DNA of 64,000 bases from Morganella sibonii (GCF_040560245.1 NZ_JAKMWP010000012.1), one strand, 5' to 3'. Positions 41,761-51,552 are shown, counted from the stretch's first letter. Notes: generated by a model not told the origin, from the letters alone. Made by a program: numbers and translations.

Positions 41761-44361
41761 TTGTATCTTTATATTGAAACACTCAAGCAGCGTTTGGATG
41801 CAATAAATCAGCTCAGATCAGAGCGCGCGACCATCGGGATGAGTCGTGCGTTTAAAGACGTGTACAGTCTGTTGCCGGTACTGTTGCACCATCACCATCC
41901 GGATATGCCGGGCTATGTGCCGGGTAATGTGCCGCACGGTGTCTGTTTCTGGGCGTCCGATGATGAACAGTCACACTGGCTGGCGGAGTTTTCCCGTCAG
42001 CACGGAGAGTGTCTGCCGTGCAATGCCGGCGGTGAATTACCGATTACCGGTATCTATTCTATGGGCAGCACGTCGTCTGTCGGCCAGAGCCACTCTTCTG
42101 ATCTCGATATCTGGGTCTGTCATCAGTCCTGGCTTGACCACGATGAAAAACAGAATCTGCGCCGCAAATGCACACTGATTGAAGAGTGGGCGGCGGCAAA
42201 AGGTATTGATGTCACGTTCTTCCTGATTGATGAAAACCGGTTCCGCCACAATGCCAGCGGCAGCCTCAACGGTGAGGACTGCGGCTCGACCCAGCATATT
42301 TTACTGCTCGATGAATTTTACCGGACCGCTGTGCGGATGGCCGGTAAGCGCCTGCTGTGGACCATGGTACCGGCAGAGGAAGAACATCACTATGATGAAT
42401 ATGTTCTTTCCCTTTATGCGCAGGGTGTATTAACCCCGAATGAGTGGCTGGATCTGGGCGGGCTGGGTGAATTGTCCGCGGAAGAATACTTCGGTGCCAG
42501 CCTGTGGCAGCTCTATAAGAGTGTGGATTCCCCTTATAAAGCTGTGATCAAAAGTTTACTGCTGGAAGCGTATTCGTGGGATTACCCGAACGGGCAGCTT
42601 CTGGCAACCGAATTTAAAAAGCATCTGCATGCCGGTGAGATTGTCCATCACGGGCTTGATTCTTATGCCATGATGCTCGACCGTGTGACCCGTTATCTGA
42701 AAGCCATCAATGACGAAACCCGTCTTGATCTGATCCGCCGCTGCTTCTACCTGAAAGTGTGTGAAAAGCCGCCTGCGGATGTCAGCGAACGTGCGTCCTG
42801 CGGCTGCTGCGGCTGGCGTTGTCAGGTGCTGTCTGAGATGGTGAAAGGCTGGGGCTGGTCCCCGGAGCGGTTGTCTGTGCTGGATCGCCGGAATTCGTGG
42901 AAAATTGAGCAGGTGCGGGATGCACATAATGAGCTGCTCGACACCATGATGCAGAGCTACCGTAACCTTATCCGTTTTGCGCGCCGTAATAATCTGAGTG
43001 TCAGCGCCAGTCCGCAGGATATCGGTGTGCTGACACGAAAACTGTATGCCGCCTTTGAGGCGCTGCCGGGGAAAGTCACTCTGGTGAATCCGCAGATTTC
43101 GCCGGATCTGTCAGAAGAGAATCTGACCTTTATTTATGTCCCGGCGGGCCGCGCCAACCGCAGCGGCTGGTATTTGTATAATCAGGCGCCGACTATTCAC
43201 ACCATCATCGGCCATCAGCCGCTGGAATATAACCGTTATCTGAATAAGCTGGTGTCCTGGACTTACTTCAACGGCCTGCTGACAGACAGAACCCGCGTCT
43301 ATATTCATAACGGTGAATCACATTGTGATGAGCAGAAACTGCACGAGCTGGTGCATGATGTGTCTCAGAATTTCCCTATCCGTCTGCCTGCCCCGACACC
43401 ACGTGCGCTGTACAGCCCGTGTGAAATTCGTCATCTGGCAATTATTGTCAACCTGGAGCAGGACCCGACCGCCGGTTTCGCCGAGCAGGTTGTGCATTTT
43501 GATATGAGCAAGCTGGATGTGTTCAGCTTCGGGCAGGAGCAGAAATGCCTGGTCGGCAGTATTGATCTGCTGTACCGCAACTCCTGGAATGAAGTGCGCA
43601 CACTGCATTTCAGCGGCGAACAGTCTGTGCTGGAAGCCCTGAAAACGATTCTCGGCAAGATGCATCAGGATGCCGCACCGCCGTCCGGCGTGGAAGTCTT
43701 CTGTTACAGCCGCCATCTGCGCGGGCTGATCAGTACCCGTATCCGCCAGCTGGTTTCTGAATGCATTGAACTGCGGCTGACCACCAACCGCCAGGATCCG
43801 GGCCGCTTTAAGGCACTGCGTCTGGCCGGTCAGACCTGGGGACTGTTCTTTGAGCGTCTCAACGTCTCTGTGCAGAAACTGGAAAATGCCGTTGAATTCT
43901 ACGGGGCTATCTCCAACAACAAACTGCGCGGGTTTCCGGTAAAAATCAGTACGGGAACCGGTCATCTTCCGGATGTGGTGGATGGTTATGCCAGTGAGGG
44001 GATTATTCAGTTTTTCTTTGAAAACCGTGATGATAACGGCTTCAATATTTATGTGCTGGATGAATCAAACCGGGTGGAAATCTATTCCGGCTGTGAAGGC
44101 AGTAAAGAAGATCTGATCCGGGATGTCAGCCGGTTCTATTCCTCTTCCCATGACCGCTTCACGTACGGCTCCAGCTTTATCAACTTTAATCTGCCGCAGT
44201 TCTATCAGATCCTGAAAACGGACGGTAAAACACAGGTTACGCCGTTCCACAGCACGATGTTCTCCCCGTCTGTGACGGAAGAGACGCGTGATGCCGTGCA
44301 TGCTGATTTCCGTTCGGATATCAGGCCGTTACAGTATCAGGCCGCCGGGCACCGCGGCTGA
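41761..44361 (+). CDS. cyaA: Adenylate cyclase, class I
   Basis: An 866-residue class I adenylate cyclase (E. coli 848). The N-terminal catalytic part has GSTSSVGQSHSSDLDIWVCHQSW (near 100-122) with the nucleotidyltransferase-like Ser/Asp residues; the C-terminal half is the regulatory region linked in E. coli to the PTS protein EIIA-Glc. It starts at TTG 41761 (MYLYIETLKQRLDAINQL), a rare start codon conserved in E. coli cyaA and thought to limit expression. A cysteine-rich insertion CGCCGWRC near residue 349 differs from E. coli. Controlled by a CRP site upstream. Confidence 0.97.
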   Translation: MYLYIETLKQRLDAINQLRSERATIGMSRAFKDVYSLLPVLLHHHHPDMPGYVPGNVPHGVCFWASDDEQSHWLAEFSRQHGECLPCNAGGELPITGIYSMGSTSSVGQSHSSDLDIWVCHQSWLDHDEKQNLRRKCTLIEEWAAAKGIDVTFFLIDENRFRHNASGSLNGEDCGSTQHILLLDEFYRTAVRMAGKRLLWTMVPAEEEHHYDEYVLSLYAQGVLTPNEWLDLGGLGELSAEEYFGASLWQLYKSVDSPYKAVIKSLLLEAYSWDYPNGQLLATEFKKHLHAGEIVHHGLDSYAMMLDRVTRYLKAINDETRLDLIRRCFYLKVCEKPPADVSERASCGCCGWRCQVLSEMVKGWGWSPERLSVLDRRNSWKIEQVRDAHNELLDTMMQSYRNLIRFARRNNLSVSASPQDIGVLTRKLYAAFEALPGKVTLVNPQISPDLSEENLTFIYVPAGRANRSGWYLYNQAPTIHTIIGHQPLEYNRYLNKLVSWTYFNGLLTDRTRVYIHNGESHCDEQKLHELVHDVSQNFPIRLPAPTPRALYSPCEIRHLAIIVNLEQDPTAGFAEQVVHFDMSKLDVFSFGQEQKCLVGSIDLLYRNSWNEVRTLHFSGEQSVLEALKTILGKMHQDAAPPSGVEVFCYSRHLRGLISTRIRQLVSECIELRLTTNRQDPGRFKALRLAGQTWGLFFERLNVSVQKLENAVEFYGAISNNKLRGFPVKISTGTGHLPDVVDGYASEGIIQFFFENRDDNGFNIYVLDESNRVEIYSGCEGSKEDLIRDVSRFYSSSHDRFTYGSSFINFNLPQFYQILKTDGKTQVTPFHSTMFSPSVTEETRDAVHADFRSDIRPLQYQAAGHRG

Positions 44362-44366
44362 TATGC

Positions 44367-44389
44367 GACGGCACAGTTTTTGTGCCGTC
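44367..44389. terminator. Stem-loop between convergent cyaA and cyaY
   Basis: A perfect 9-bp stem GACGGCACA (44367-44375) / TGTGCCGTC (44381-44389), loop GTTTT, five bases after the cyaA stop. No T tract follows, so it may be a weak terminator or a 3' end stabiliser. Confidence 0.5.
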
Positions 44390-44400
44390 AGTCTGACAAC

Positions 44401-44718
44401 TCAGAAGCTGAACGGTTCGCCGCTCTGTTCACTGACAGCCTGTGCCAGCATAGCAAACAACTCGCCGCCGCTGCGGTCGCAAATCCATTTATCTGATTTC
44501 AGATCAAAATGATAGCCGCCATTGCGCGCAGCCAGCCAGATCTGGTGAAACGCTTCCTGCTTGTTGATGATAATTTTTGAGCCGTTTTCAAAGCTCAGTG
44601 TCATCACACCGCCGTTGGTTTCGCAGTCAATATCCGCATCACCGTCGTAATCATCTAATTTTGCTTCAATATCCTGCAACAGCGCATCCGCCGTCCGGTG
44701 AAATTCTGTATCGTTCAT
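44401..44718 (-). CDS. cyaY: Frataxin-like iron-sulfur protein CyaY
   Basis: A 105-residue bacterial frataxin (E. coli 106) that regulates iron-sulfur cluster assembly with IscS. The acidic first helix (DIEAKLDDYDGDADID) binds iron; NGGVMTLSFENGSKIIINKQE and QIWLAARNGGYHFD form the beta sheet. ATG 44718 (MNDTEFHR) is used with GGA seven bases upstream. Convergent with cyaA, divergent from lptM. Confidence 0.96.
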   Translation of the reverse strand: MNDTEFHRTADALLQDIEAKLDDYDGDADIDCETNGGVMTLSFENGSKIIINKQEAFHQIWLAARNGGYHFDLKSDKWICDRSGGELFAMLAQAVSEQSGEPFSF

Positions 44719-44797
44719 CGTCATTTCCTATTTGCTTTTCGACATCTAACTGCGATTATAGAGGGTATTGACCGATGATTAACAGGCATGACTGTAA

Positions 44798-44989
44798 ATG
44801 AAGAAAAAAATGATCTGCGCGGTATCCGCCGTGATGCTGCTGACCCTGTCCGGCTGCGGACTGAAAGGCCCTCTCTACTTCCCGCCGGAAGAGCCGGCCG
44901 CCGGAAAAAGTGCTCCTGCGGATAAGCCTGCAACGGAACAGTCTGCTGTACAGACAGACAACGCTGAGAACGGCAAAACGCAAAAATGA
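44798..44989 (+). CDS. lptM: LPS translocon lipoprotein LptM (YifL)
   Basis: A 63-residue lipoprotein. The signal peptide ends in the lipobox LSGC with lipidated Cys20, followed by the invariant GLKGPLYFPPE and a Pro/Ala/Lys-rich tail. E. coli LptM (67) stabilises the LPS translocon LptDE by promoting correct LptD disulfides. It lies 44 bases before dapF. Confidence 0.94.
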   Translation: MKKKMICAVSAVMLLTLSGCGLKGPLYFPPEEPAAGKSAPADKPATEQSAVQTDNAENGKTQK

Positions 44990-45033
44990 CCGCCGGATAA
45001 CCCCGGTTACTGAGGCGTAAACAGGATCTGAAC

Positions 45034-45858
45034 ATGCAGTTCACCAAAATGCACGGCCTGGGTAATGATTTTATGGTGGTGGACGCCGTCACCCAGAATA
45101 TCTATTTTTCACCGGAGCTTATCTGCCGTCTGGCAGACCGGCACACCGGCGTCGGCTTTGATCAGCTGCTGGTGGTGGAAGCGCCTTATGATCCGGAACT
45201 GGATTTTCACTACCGTATCTTTAACGCGGACGGCAGCGAAGTGGCACAGTGCGGCAACGGTGCACGCTGTTTTGCCCGCTTTGTCCGTCTCAAAGGGCTG
45301 ACTAATAAACGGGATATCCGTGTCAGTACACAATCCGGGCGTATGGTGCTCAGTATCGCGGATAATGATAATGTCCGCGTGAACATGGGCGTGCCGGAGT
45401 TTGAACCGGCGCTGGTGCCGTTCCGCGCGGTAAAAGAAGAGAAAACGTATATTATCCGCGCCGCCGAACGCACTGTCCTGTGCGGTGTGGTGTCGATGGG
45501 TAACCCGCATTGTGTTATCCAGGTGGAAAGCACGGAAACGGCGGAAGTTGAGGTTATCGGTCCGGTTCTGGAGAGCCACGAACGTTTTCCTGAACGGGCA
45601 AATATCGGCTTTATGCAGATCCTGTCACGTGATCACATCCGTCTGCGGGTGTATGAGCGCGGCGTCGGTGAAACACAGGCCTGCGGCAGCGGTGCTTGTG
45701 CGGCGGTTTCTGTCGGGATACGCCAGGGTCTGCTGGCAGAAAATGTGCAGGTGGATTTACCCGGCGGCACTCTGTTTATCAGCTGGGAGGGGGAGGGTAA
45801 ACCGCTGTTTATGACCGGCCCGGCCACGCATGTATATGATGGTGTTATCCATCTTTAA
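45034..45858 (+). CDS. dapF: Diaminopimelate epimerase
   Basis: The 274-residue PLP-independent epimerase of LL-/meso-diaminopimelate (lysine and peptidoglycan precursors), the same length as E. coli. The two catalytic cysteines are Cys73 in AQCGNGARCF and the one in ACGSGACA (near 217). The N-terminus MQFTKMHGLGNDF is diagnostic. AGGA seven bases before the ATG. Confidence 0.98.
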   Translation: MQFTKMHGLGNDFMVVDAVTQNIYFSPELICRLADRHTGVGFDQLLVVEAPYDPELDFHYRIFNADGSEVAQCGNGARCFARFVRLKGLTNKRDIRVSTQSGRMVLSIADNDNVRVNMGVPEFEPALVPFRAVKEEKTYIIRAAERTVLCGVVSMGNPHCVIQVESTETAEVEVIGPVLESHERFPERANIGFMQILSRDHIRLRVYERGVGETQACGSGACAAVSVGIRQGLLAENVQVDLPGGTLFISWEGEGKPLFMTGPATHVYDGVIHL

Positions 45859-45882
45859 TCATCATAAAGAGGATAAATAGCA

Positions 45883-46593
45883 ATGGACAGTCAACAGGAT
45901 ACCGCCGTATCCGCCCCGTCCGGAGAACCGGATGAAGCGGTGGTGCTGGCGTATCTGAAAGCGCATCCGGATTTTTTCATCCGTAATGCCGCGCAGATCA
46001 CCGATATGACCATCCCGCATCCGGTAAAAGGGGCGGTATCTCTCGTTGAGTGGCAGCTCGGACGCCAGCGTGAGCGGATTGGCACGCTGACGGATGATCT
46101 GATGCAGCTGATGATACAGGCCCGCGAAAACGAATATTTGTTCTCACGCCTGCTGAAACTGCTGGCGTCGCTGTCTTCTGCCACCTCTCTGGATGATTTT
46201 TCCGAACGTCTCAATCAGTGGGCGAAAGGGCTGAAGCTCAGCCATGCCAAAATCCGTCTGTTTACCGACAGCTGGCGGCTGGGTGCGCCGTTCCGTCATC
46301 AGGAACTGGCCTTATCCCGTGCTCACTTTGAAGCCATCCGTCTTTCCCGTTTCGGGGACCGCAATCACTATCTCGGGCAGCTGACTGCACCGGAAATACA
46401 GCTGTTACTGCCGGACAGTGCCTTTGTCGGCTCGGCATCGGTGTCGCTGCTGGGCGGGCAGCATGATCTCGGCGTGGTGATTTTTGTCAGCCGCGATAAA
46501 CAGCATTATCAGAAAGATATGGGTACCGCGATGCTGGAGCAGGTCGCGTATTTCCTGCCGCAGCTGCTGCAACGCTGGGTGGAGCTGGCATGA
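45883..46593 (+). CDS. yigA: DUF484 family protein YigA
   Basis: A 236-residue DUF484 protein (E. coli YigA 235), with a GAF-like fold predicted for the family. It has VLAYLKAHPDFFIRNA, SLVEWQLGRQRERI and a C-terminal FLPQLLQRWVELA. Molecular function is unknown. It is conserved between dapF and xerC in Enterobacterales and overlaps xerC by ATGA. Confidence 0.93.
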   Translation: MDSQQDTAVSAPSGEPDEAVVLAYLKAHPDFFIRNAAQITDMTIPHPVKGAVSLVEWQLGRQRERIGTLTDDLMQLMIQARENEYLFSRLLKLLASLSSATSLDDFSERLNQWAKGLKLSHAKIRLFTDSWRLGAPFRHQELALSRAHFEAIRLSRFGDRNHYLGQLTAPEIQLLLPDSAFVGSASVSLLGGQHDLGVVIFVSRDKQHYQKDMGTAMLEQVAYFLPQLLQRWVELA

Positions 46594-47507
46594 CGGACAG
46601 TGCGGCAGATGACCTGCTGGTCACGGCAGAGCAGTTTCTGCAGTATCTGCGGGTGGAGCGCCGGTTAAGTCCGGTGACTATTACCAATTACCGCCGTCAG
46701 CTCACTACGCTGGCAGAGATGATGGTCAGCAGCAAAATCCGCAGCTGGGCACAACTGGAACCGGCAACGGTGCGGATGCTGGCCGCGAAAAGCCGCCGTA
46801 ACGGTTTGCAGCCCGCAAGCCTGGCGCTGCGTCTTTCCGCCCTGCGCTCCTTTCTCGACTGGCAGGTCAGCAACGGGATGATCCCCGCCAATCCGGCCAA
46901 AGCCGTCAGCGCCCCGAAACAGGGGCGGCACCTGCCGAAAAATATGGATGTGGATGACATTGCCCGGCTGATGGATATCAGCGGCAATGACCCGCTGGCA
47001 GTGCGTGATCGCACCATGCTGGAAGTCATGTACGGCGCGGGGCTGCGTTTATCGGAACTGGTCGGGCTGAATACCGGGGATTTTGATCTGGTTACCGGTG
47101 AGGTGCGGGTTCTCGGGAAGGGCAGCAAAGAGCGTAAAGTGCCGCTCGGCAAAACAGCCGTGGCTTGCCTGGAACGCTGGCTGCCGCTGCGTGAACTGTA
47201 TGATCCTGAGGATAAAGCTGTTTTTATCTCCACCAAAAGCGGTAAGCGGATCTCGGCGCGTAATGTGCAGAAACGGTTTGAATACCGGGGTTTGCATCAG
47301 GGGCTGAACAGCCATCTGAACCCGCATAAGCTGCGCCACTCCTTTGCGACACACATTCTCGAATCCAGCGGCGACCTGCGTGCGGTGCAGGAACTGCTGG
47401 GGCATGCTAATCTGTCCACCACGCAAATCTATACCCATCTGGATTTTCAGCATCTTGCCAATGTGTATGATGTTGCACATCCGCGGGCCAAACGAGGAAA
47501 ATCGTAA
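46590..47507 (+). CDS. xerC: Site-specific tyrosine recombinase XerC
   Basis: A 305-residue tyrosine recombinase (E. coli 298) that resolves chromosome dimers at dif with XerD. The catalytic set is complete: Arg153 in GAGLRLSELV, Lys177 in GKGSKERK, His246 and Arg249 in HKLRHSFATH, His272 in LLGHANL and the nucleophile Tyr281 in QIYTHLD. An N-terminal core-binding SAM-like domain precedes it. It overlaps yigA and yigB. Confidence 0.97.
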   Translation: MTDSAADDLLVTAEQFLQYLRVERRLSPVTITNYRRQLTTLAEMMVSSKIRSWAQLEPATVRMLAAKSRRNGLQPASLALRLSALRSFLDWQVSNGMIPANPAKAVSAPKQGRHLPKNMDVDDIARLMDISGNDPLAVRDRTMLEVMYGAGLRLSELVGLNTGDFDLVTGEVRVLGKGSKERKVPLGKTAVACLERWLPLRELYDPEDKAVFISTKSGKRISARNVQKRFEYRGLHQGLNSHLNPHKLRHSFATHILESSGDLRAVQELLGHANLSTTQIYTHLDFQHLANVYDVAHPRAKRGKS

Positions 47508-48223
47508 TGCGTTTCTACCGCCCCCTTTCGCCTGTCCGCGCCATGACATTCGATCTTGACGACACGCTGTATGACAATCGTCCGGTGATGGATAAAACCG
47601 AGGAGGAGGTGATTGCGTTTATCCGTCAGTATGATCCGCGTTTCCGTGACTTACCGGCTGATTACATTAATGTATTCCGTGATCGAATCCGCCGTCAGCA
47701 GCCGGAGATTTTTCATGACGTCAGCCGCTGGCGTCTGCTCTCCTGGCGTACCTTTTTCCTGCATTACGGCTATACCGCCGCCCGTGCACAGACCGGGGCG
47801 GATGCGGTTATGGCGCATTTCGCACAGTGGCGCAGCCGTATCGACGTGCCGCAGTCCACGCATGATACCCTGGCCGCGCTGGCGGCAAATATACCACTGG
47901 TGGCGATCACCAACGGTAATATGGAGCCGGAAAAATGCGGGCTGGCGGATTATTTTGCCTTTATCCTCAAAGCCGGTCCGGACGGACGAGCCAAGCCGTT
48001 CTGCGATATGTACCGTACGGCGGCGCAGCGGCTGGCCATCCCGGCAGAAAACATCCTGCATGTCGGTGATAACCTGAATACGGATGTGGAAGGTGCGCTG
48101 TGCAGCGGTATGCAGGCCTGCTGGATAAACCTTGACGGACGCGATGTTTATCACGACCCGGAAACCCGCCTGCTGCCGCATATTGAAATTACACAGTTGG
48201 ATTCTTTAACCGGACTGTTATAA
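47507..48223 (+). CDS. yigB: HAD-superfamily phosphatase YigB (FMN phosphatase)
   Basis: A 238-residue haloacid dehalogenase hydrolase (E. coli YigB 238). Motif I is TFDLDDTLYDN, motif II VAITNGN, motif III Lys in KAGPDGRAKP, motif IV HVGDNLNTDVEGAL. E. coli YigB dephosphorylates FMN and other small phosphates. Its ATG shares one base with the xerC stop (TAATG). Confidence 0.94.
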   Translation: MRFYRPLSPVRAMTFDLDDTLYDNRPVMDKTEEEVIAFIRQYDPRFRDLPADYINVFRDRIRRQQPEIFHDVSRWRLLSWRTFFLHYGYTAARAQTGADAVMAHFAQWRSRIDVPQSTHDTLAALAANIPLVAITNGNMEPEKCGLADYFAFILKAGPDGRAKPFCDMYRTAAQRLAIPAENILHVGDNLNTDVEGALCSGMQACWINLDGRDVYHDPETRLLPHIEITQLDSLTGLL

Positions 48224-48227
48224 TTTT

Positions 48228-48247
48228 ATCTGTATAAAAAACCAGTT
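48228..48247. promoter_or_regulatory. LexA (SOS) box of uvrD
   Basis: CTG-TATAAAAAAC-CAG (48230-48245): the CTG-N10-CAG core of a LexA box with the usual AT-rich centre, located 73 bases before the uvrD start, as in SOS-regulated E. coli uvrD. Confidence 0.8.
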
Positions 48248-48282
48248 CTTCCGGAACCGGCTGTCCGGAAGTCGCTTTTTCT
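48248..48282 (+). terminator. uvrD leader attenuator
   Basis: A perfect 8-bp stem CTTCCGGA (48248-48255) / TCCGGAAG (48264-48271), then TCGC and TTTTT. It lies between the LexA box and the gene. E. coli uvrD also has a leader attenuator, so premature termination is expected. Confidence 0.7.
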
Positions 48283-48317
48283 TTCGCGGCGCTGCCGCAC
48301 AACCACTGATGGAAATT

Positions 48318-50480
48318 ATGGACGTCTCTTATCTGCTTGAAAGCCTTAATGATAAACAGCGCGAAGCGGTGGCGGCTCCCCGCTCAAACATGCTGGTGCT
48401 GGCGGGTGCCGGTTCCGGAAAAACCCGGGTGCTGGTGCACCGTATCGCCTGGCTGCTGGCAGTGGAGAACGCCTCTCCGTTTTCGGTGATGTCAGTGACC
48501 TTTACCAATAAAGCGGCGGCAGAAATGCGCCACCGTATTGAAGAACTGGTCGGTACCAGTGAGGGCGGGATGTGGATCGGGACATTCCACGGTCTGGCAC
48601 ACCGCCTGCTGCGCGCGCATCACCTCGATGCCGGACTGCCGCAGGATTTCCAGATCCTCGACAGCGAAGACCAGATCCGCCTGATCCGCCGTCTGATCAA
48701 AGCCATGAATCTCGATGAAAAACAGTGGCCGGCCAAACAGGGCTGCTGGTATATCAACGGCAAAAAAGATGAGGGGCTGCGGCCTCAGCACGTTGAGAGT
48801 TACGGCAACCCGGTGGAAGCCACCTGGCTGCGGATCTATCAGGCCTATCAGGAGGCCTGTGACCGCGCGGGACTGGTGGATTTTGCCGAACTGCTGCTGC
48901 GGGCACATGAGCTGTGGCTGAACAAACCGGCGATTTTACAGCACTATCGTGATCGTTTTACCAATATCCTCGTGGACGAATTCCAGGACACCAACAGCAT
49001 CCAGTATGCCTGGGTACGCATGCTGGCGGGCGATACCGGTAAAGTGATGATTGTCGGTGATGATGACCAGTCTATCTACGGCTGGCGCGGCGCGCAGGTA
49101 GAAAATATCCAGCGCTTCCTGAAAGATTTCCCCGGCGCGACCACCATCCGTCTCGAACAAAACTACCGTTCCACCAACAATATCCTGAAGGCGGCGAACG
49201 CCCTGATCTCCCACAACAGCGACCGGCTGGGGAAAAACCTCTGGACTGACGGCGAGGACGGCGAACCTATCTCCCTGTACTGTGCCTTTAATGATCTGGA
49301 TGAAGCACGCTATGTGGTCGGGCGCATTAAACAGTGGCACGAGAACGGCGGTGCCCTGGCGGACTGCGCCATTCTTTACCGCAGCAACGCCCAGTCGCGT
49401 TTACAGGAAGAGGCACTGTTGCAGGCCGCGCTGCCGTACCGTATTTACGGCGGTCAGCGCTTCTTCGAGCGCCAGGAAATTAAAGATGCTCTTGCGTATC
49501 TGCGGCTGATTTCAAACCGTCATGATGACGCGGCATTTGAGCGTGTGGTAAACACCCCGACCCGCGGGATCGGTGACCGCACCCTGGATGTGGTGCGTCA
49601 GACTGCCCGTGAGCGGGAACTGACCCTCTGGGAAAGCTGCGGCGTACTGCTGGAAGAAAAAGCACTTGCGGGGCGTGCCGCCTCTGCGCTGGGGCGTTTC
49701 CTCGAGTTGATCAACCTGCTGGCACAGGAAACGGACGGCATGCCGTTGCACGTGCAGACTGACCGCGTGATCCGCGATTCCGGCCTTCGGGCGCACTATG
49801 AGCAGGAAAAAGGGGAAAAAGCCCAGGCGCGGATTGAAAACTTAGAAGAACTGGTCACCGCAACCAATCAGTTCAGTTATCAGGATGCTGACGAAGGGCT
49901 GACACCGTTACAGGCATTTCTGTCCCATGCCGCGCTGGAATCCGGTGAAGGCCAGGCGGACAGATATCAGGATGCGGTTCAGCTGATGACGCTGCACTCC
50001 GCCAAAGGGCTGGAGTTCCCGCAGGTCTTTATCGTCGGGGTGGAAGAGGGCATGTTCCCGGGCATGATGTCGATGGAGGAGAGCGGGCGCCTGGAAGAAG
50101 AGCGGCGTCTGGCCTATGTCGGCGTGACCCGTGCCATGCAGAAACTGACACTGACTTATGCCGAAACCCGTCGTCTGTACGGCAAAGAAGTGTATCACCG
50201 GCCGTCCCGTTTTATCGGTGAACTGCCGCCGGAGTGTGTGGAGGAAGTGCGCCTGCGTGCTACCGTATCACGGCCGGTCAACCACCAGCGGCTCGGTACA
50301 CCGATCACCGCCAATGACAGTGGATATACCCTCGGACAGCGTGTCCGTCACCCGAAATTCGGCGAAGGCACCATTATCAATATGGAAGGCAACGGCGAAC
50401 ATACCCGCTTACAGATAGCGTTTCAGGGCGAAGGGATCAAATGGCTGGTGGCCTCCTACGCCAAACTGGAAAAACCCTGA
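48318..50480 (+). CDS. uvrD: DNA helicase II UvrD
   Basis: A 720-residue SF1A 3'-5' helicase, the same length as E. coli UvrD, used in nucleotide excision and mismatch repair and in removing RecA filaments. Walker A is LAGAGSGKT (27-35); motif II ILVDEFQDTN; VGDDDQSIYGWRGAQ; MTLHSAKGLEFPQVFIVGVEEG; C-terminal Tudor-like domain LGQRVRHPKFGEGTIINMEG, absent from Rep. ATG 48318 (MDVSYLLESLNDKQ) matches E. coli; ATG 48309 has no ribosome site. Confidence 0.98.
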   Translation: MDVSYLLESLNDKQREAVAAPRSNMLVLAGAGSGKTRVLVHRIAWLLAVENASPFSVMSVTFTNKAAAEMRHRIEELVGTSEGGMWIGTFHGLAHRLLRAHHLDAGLPQDFQILDSEDQIRLIRRLIKAMNLDEKQWPAKQGCWYINGKKDEGLRPQHVESYGNPVEATWLRIYQAYQEACDRAGLVDFAELLLRAHELWLNKPAILQHYRDRFTNILVDEFQDTNSIQYAWVRMLAGDTGKVMIVGDDDQSIYGWRGAQVENIQRFLKDFPGATTIRLEQNYRSTNNILKAANALISHNSDRLGKNLWTDGEDGEPISLYCAFNDLDEARYVVGRIKQWHENGGALADCAILYRSNAQSRLQEEALLQAALPYRIYGGQRFFERQEIKDALAYLRLISNRHDDAAFERVVNTPTRGIGDRTLDVVRQTARERELTLWESCGVLLEEKALAGRAASALGRFLELINLLAQETDGMPLHVQTDRVIRDSGLRAHYEQEKGEKAQARIENLEELVTATNQFSYQDADEGLTPLQAFLSHAALESGEGQADRYQDAVQLMTLHSAKGLEFPQVFIVGVEEGMFPGMMSMEESGRLEEERRLAYVGVTRAMQKLTLTYAETRRLYGKEVYHRPSRFIGELPPECVEEVRLRATVSRPVNHQRLGTPITANDSGYTLGQRVRHPKFGEGTIINMEGNGEHTRLQIAFQGEGIKWLVASYAKLEKP

Positions 50481-50495
50481 TCTTCCGCAGAGTAA

Positions 50496-50532
50496 GGTGT
50501 TAACCGGAGAATAACCGGTTGACACCCTTTTT
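50496..50532 (+). terminator. uvrD terminator
   Basis: A 12-bp stem (GGTGTTAACCGG 50496-50507, CCGGTTGACACC 50515-50526, one T-G pair) followed by CTTTTTC. Confidence 0.9.
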
Positions 50533-50592
50533 CATCTGCGCATAACATGCGCACACTTTTTCTTTTCCTTTCGTTTCCGGAGGCCGCACACT

Positions 50593-51543
50593 ATGCTGAG
50601 CGCATTTAAAGTTGACAATAAGCGTTTGCAACGTCTTGATTTAGAAGAGGGCGACGCCCTGACAGATGCGCTGTGGGTGGATATTTCGGAGCCGGAAGAG
50701 CATGAACGGCAGCTGATTCAGACGCAGTTTAACCAGGAACTGGCAACCAGCCCGGAACTGGACGATATCGAAGCTTCCGCACGTTTCTTTGAGGACGATG
50801 ACGGTCTGCACGTCCACTCCTTTTTCTATTACGAAGATGCGGACGACCACGCCGGGAACTCCACGGTGGCATTTACCCTGCGTGACGGGCGTTTATATAC
50901 GCTGCGTGAGCGGGAACTGCCTGCTTTCCGGCTGTACCGCATGCGAGCCCGCAAACAGACCATGCAGGACGGCAACGGCTATGAAATCCTGCTGGATCTG
51001 TTTGAAACCAAAATCGAGCAGCTGGCGGATGAAATCGAAAACATCTACAGCCATCTGGAAACACTCAGCCGGGCGATTATGAAAGGCAAACAGGATGATG
51101 AGTTCGATAAAGCCCTGTCGGCTCTGGCCGAACAGGAAGATATCGGCTGGAAAGTCCGTCTGTGTCTGATGGATACGCAGCGTGCGCTGAATTTCCTGGT
51201 CCGCCGCACCCGTCTGCCGGCCAATCAGCTGGAGCAGGCGCGTGAGATCCTGCGCGATATCGAATCCCTGCTGCCGCACAATGAATCCCTGTTCCAGAAA
51301 GTGAACTTCCTGATGCAGGCGGCGATGGGCTTTATCAATATCGAACAAAGCCGCATTATCAAAATCTTCTCAGTGGTATCCGTGGTGTTCCTGCCGCCGA
51401 CGCTGGTGGCATCCAGTTACGGGATGAACTTCAAATTTATGCCGGAACTTGACTGGTCGCTGGGCTATCCTGCCGCGATCGGGGTGATGGTTGCTGCTGC
51501 ACTCGCGCCGTATCTCTACTTCAAGCGTAAGAACTGGCTGTAA
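50593..51543 (+). CDS. corA: Magnesium/cobalt transporter CorA
   Basis: A 316-residue CorA, the same length as E. coli. A large cytoplasmic alpha/beta and helical funnel is followed by two C-terminal membrane helices; the selectivity motif GMN sits in SSYGMNFKFMPELDW at the end of the first. Pentameric Mg2+ channel of the inner membrane. GGAGG precedes the ATG. Confidence 0.97.
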   Translation: MLSAFKVDNKRLQRLDLEEGDALTDALWVDISEPEEHERQLIQTQFNQELATSPELDDIEASARFFEDDDGLHVHSFFYYEDADDHAGNSTVAFTLRDGRLYTLRERELPAFRLYRMRARKQTMQDGNGYEILLDLFETKIEQLADEIENIYSHLETLSRAIMKGKQDDEFDKALSALAEQEDIGWKVRLCLMDTQRALNFLVRRTRLPANQLEQAREILRDIESLLPHNESLFQKVNFLMQAAMGFINIEQSRIIKIFSVVSVVFLPPTLVASSYGMNFKFMPELDWSLGYPAAIGVMVAAALAPYLYFKRKNWL

Positions 51544-51552
51544 CGTCCAACC

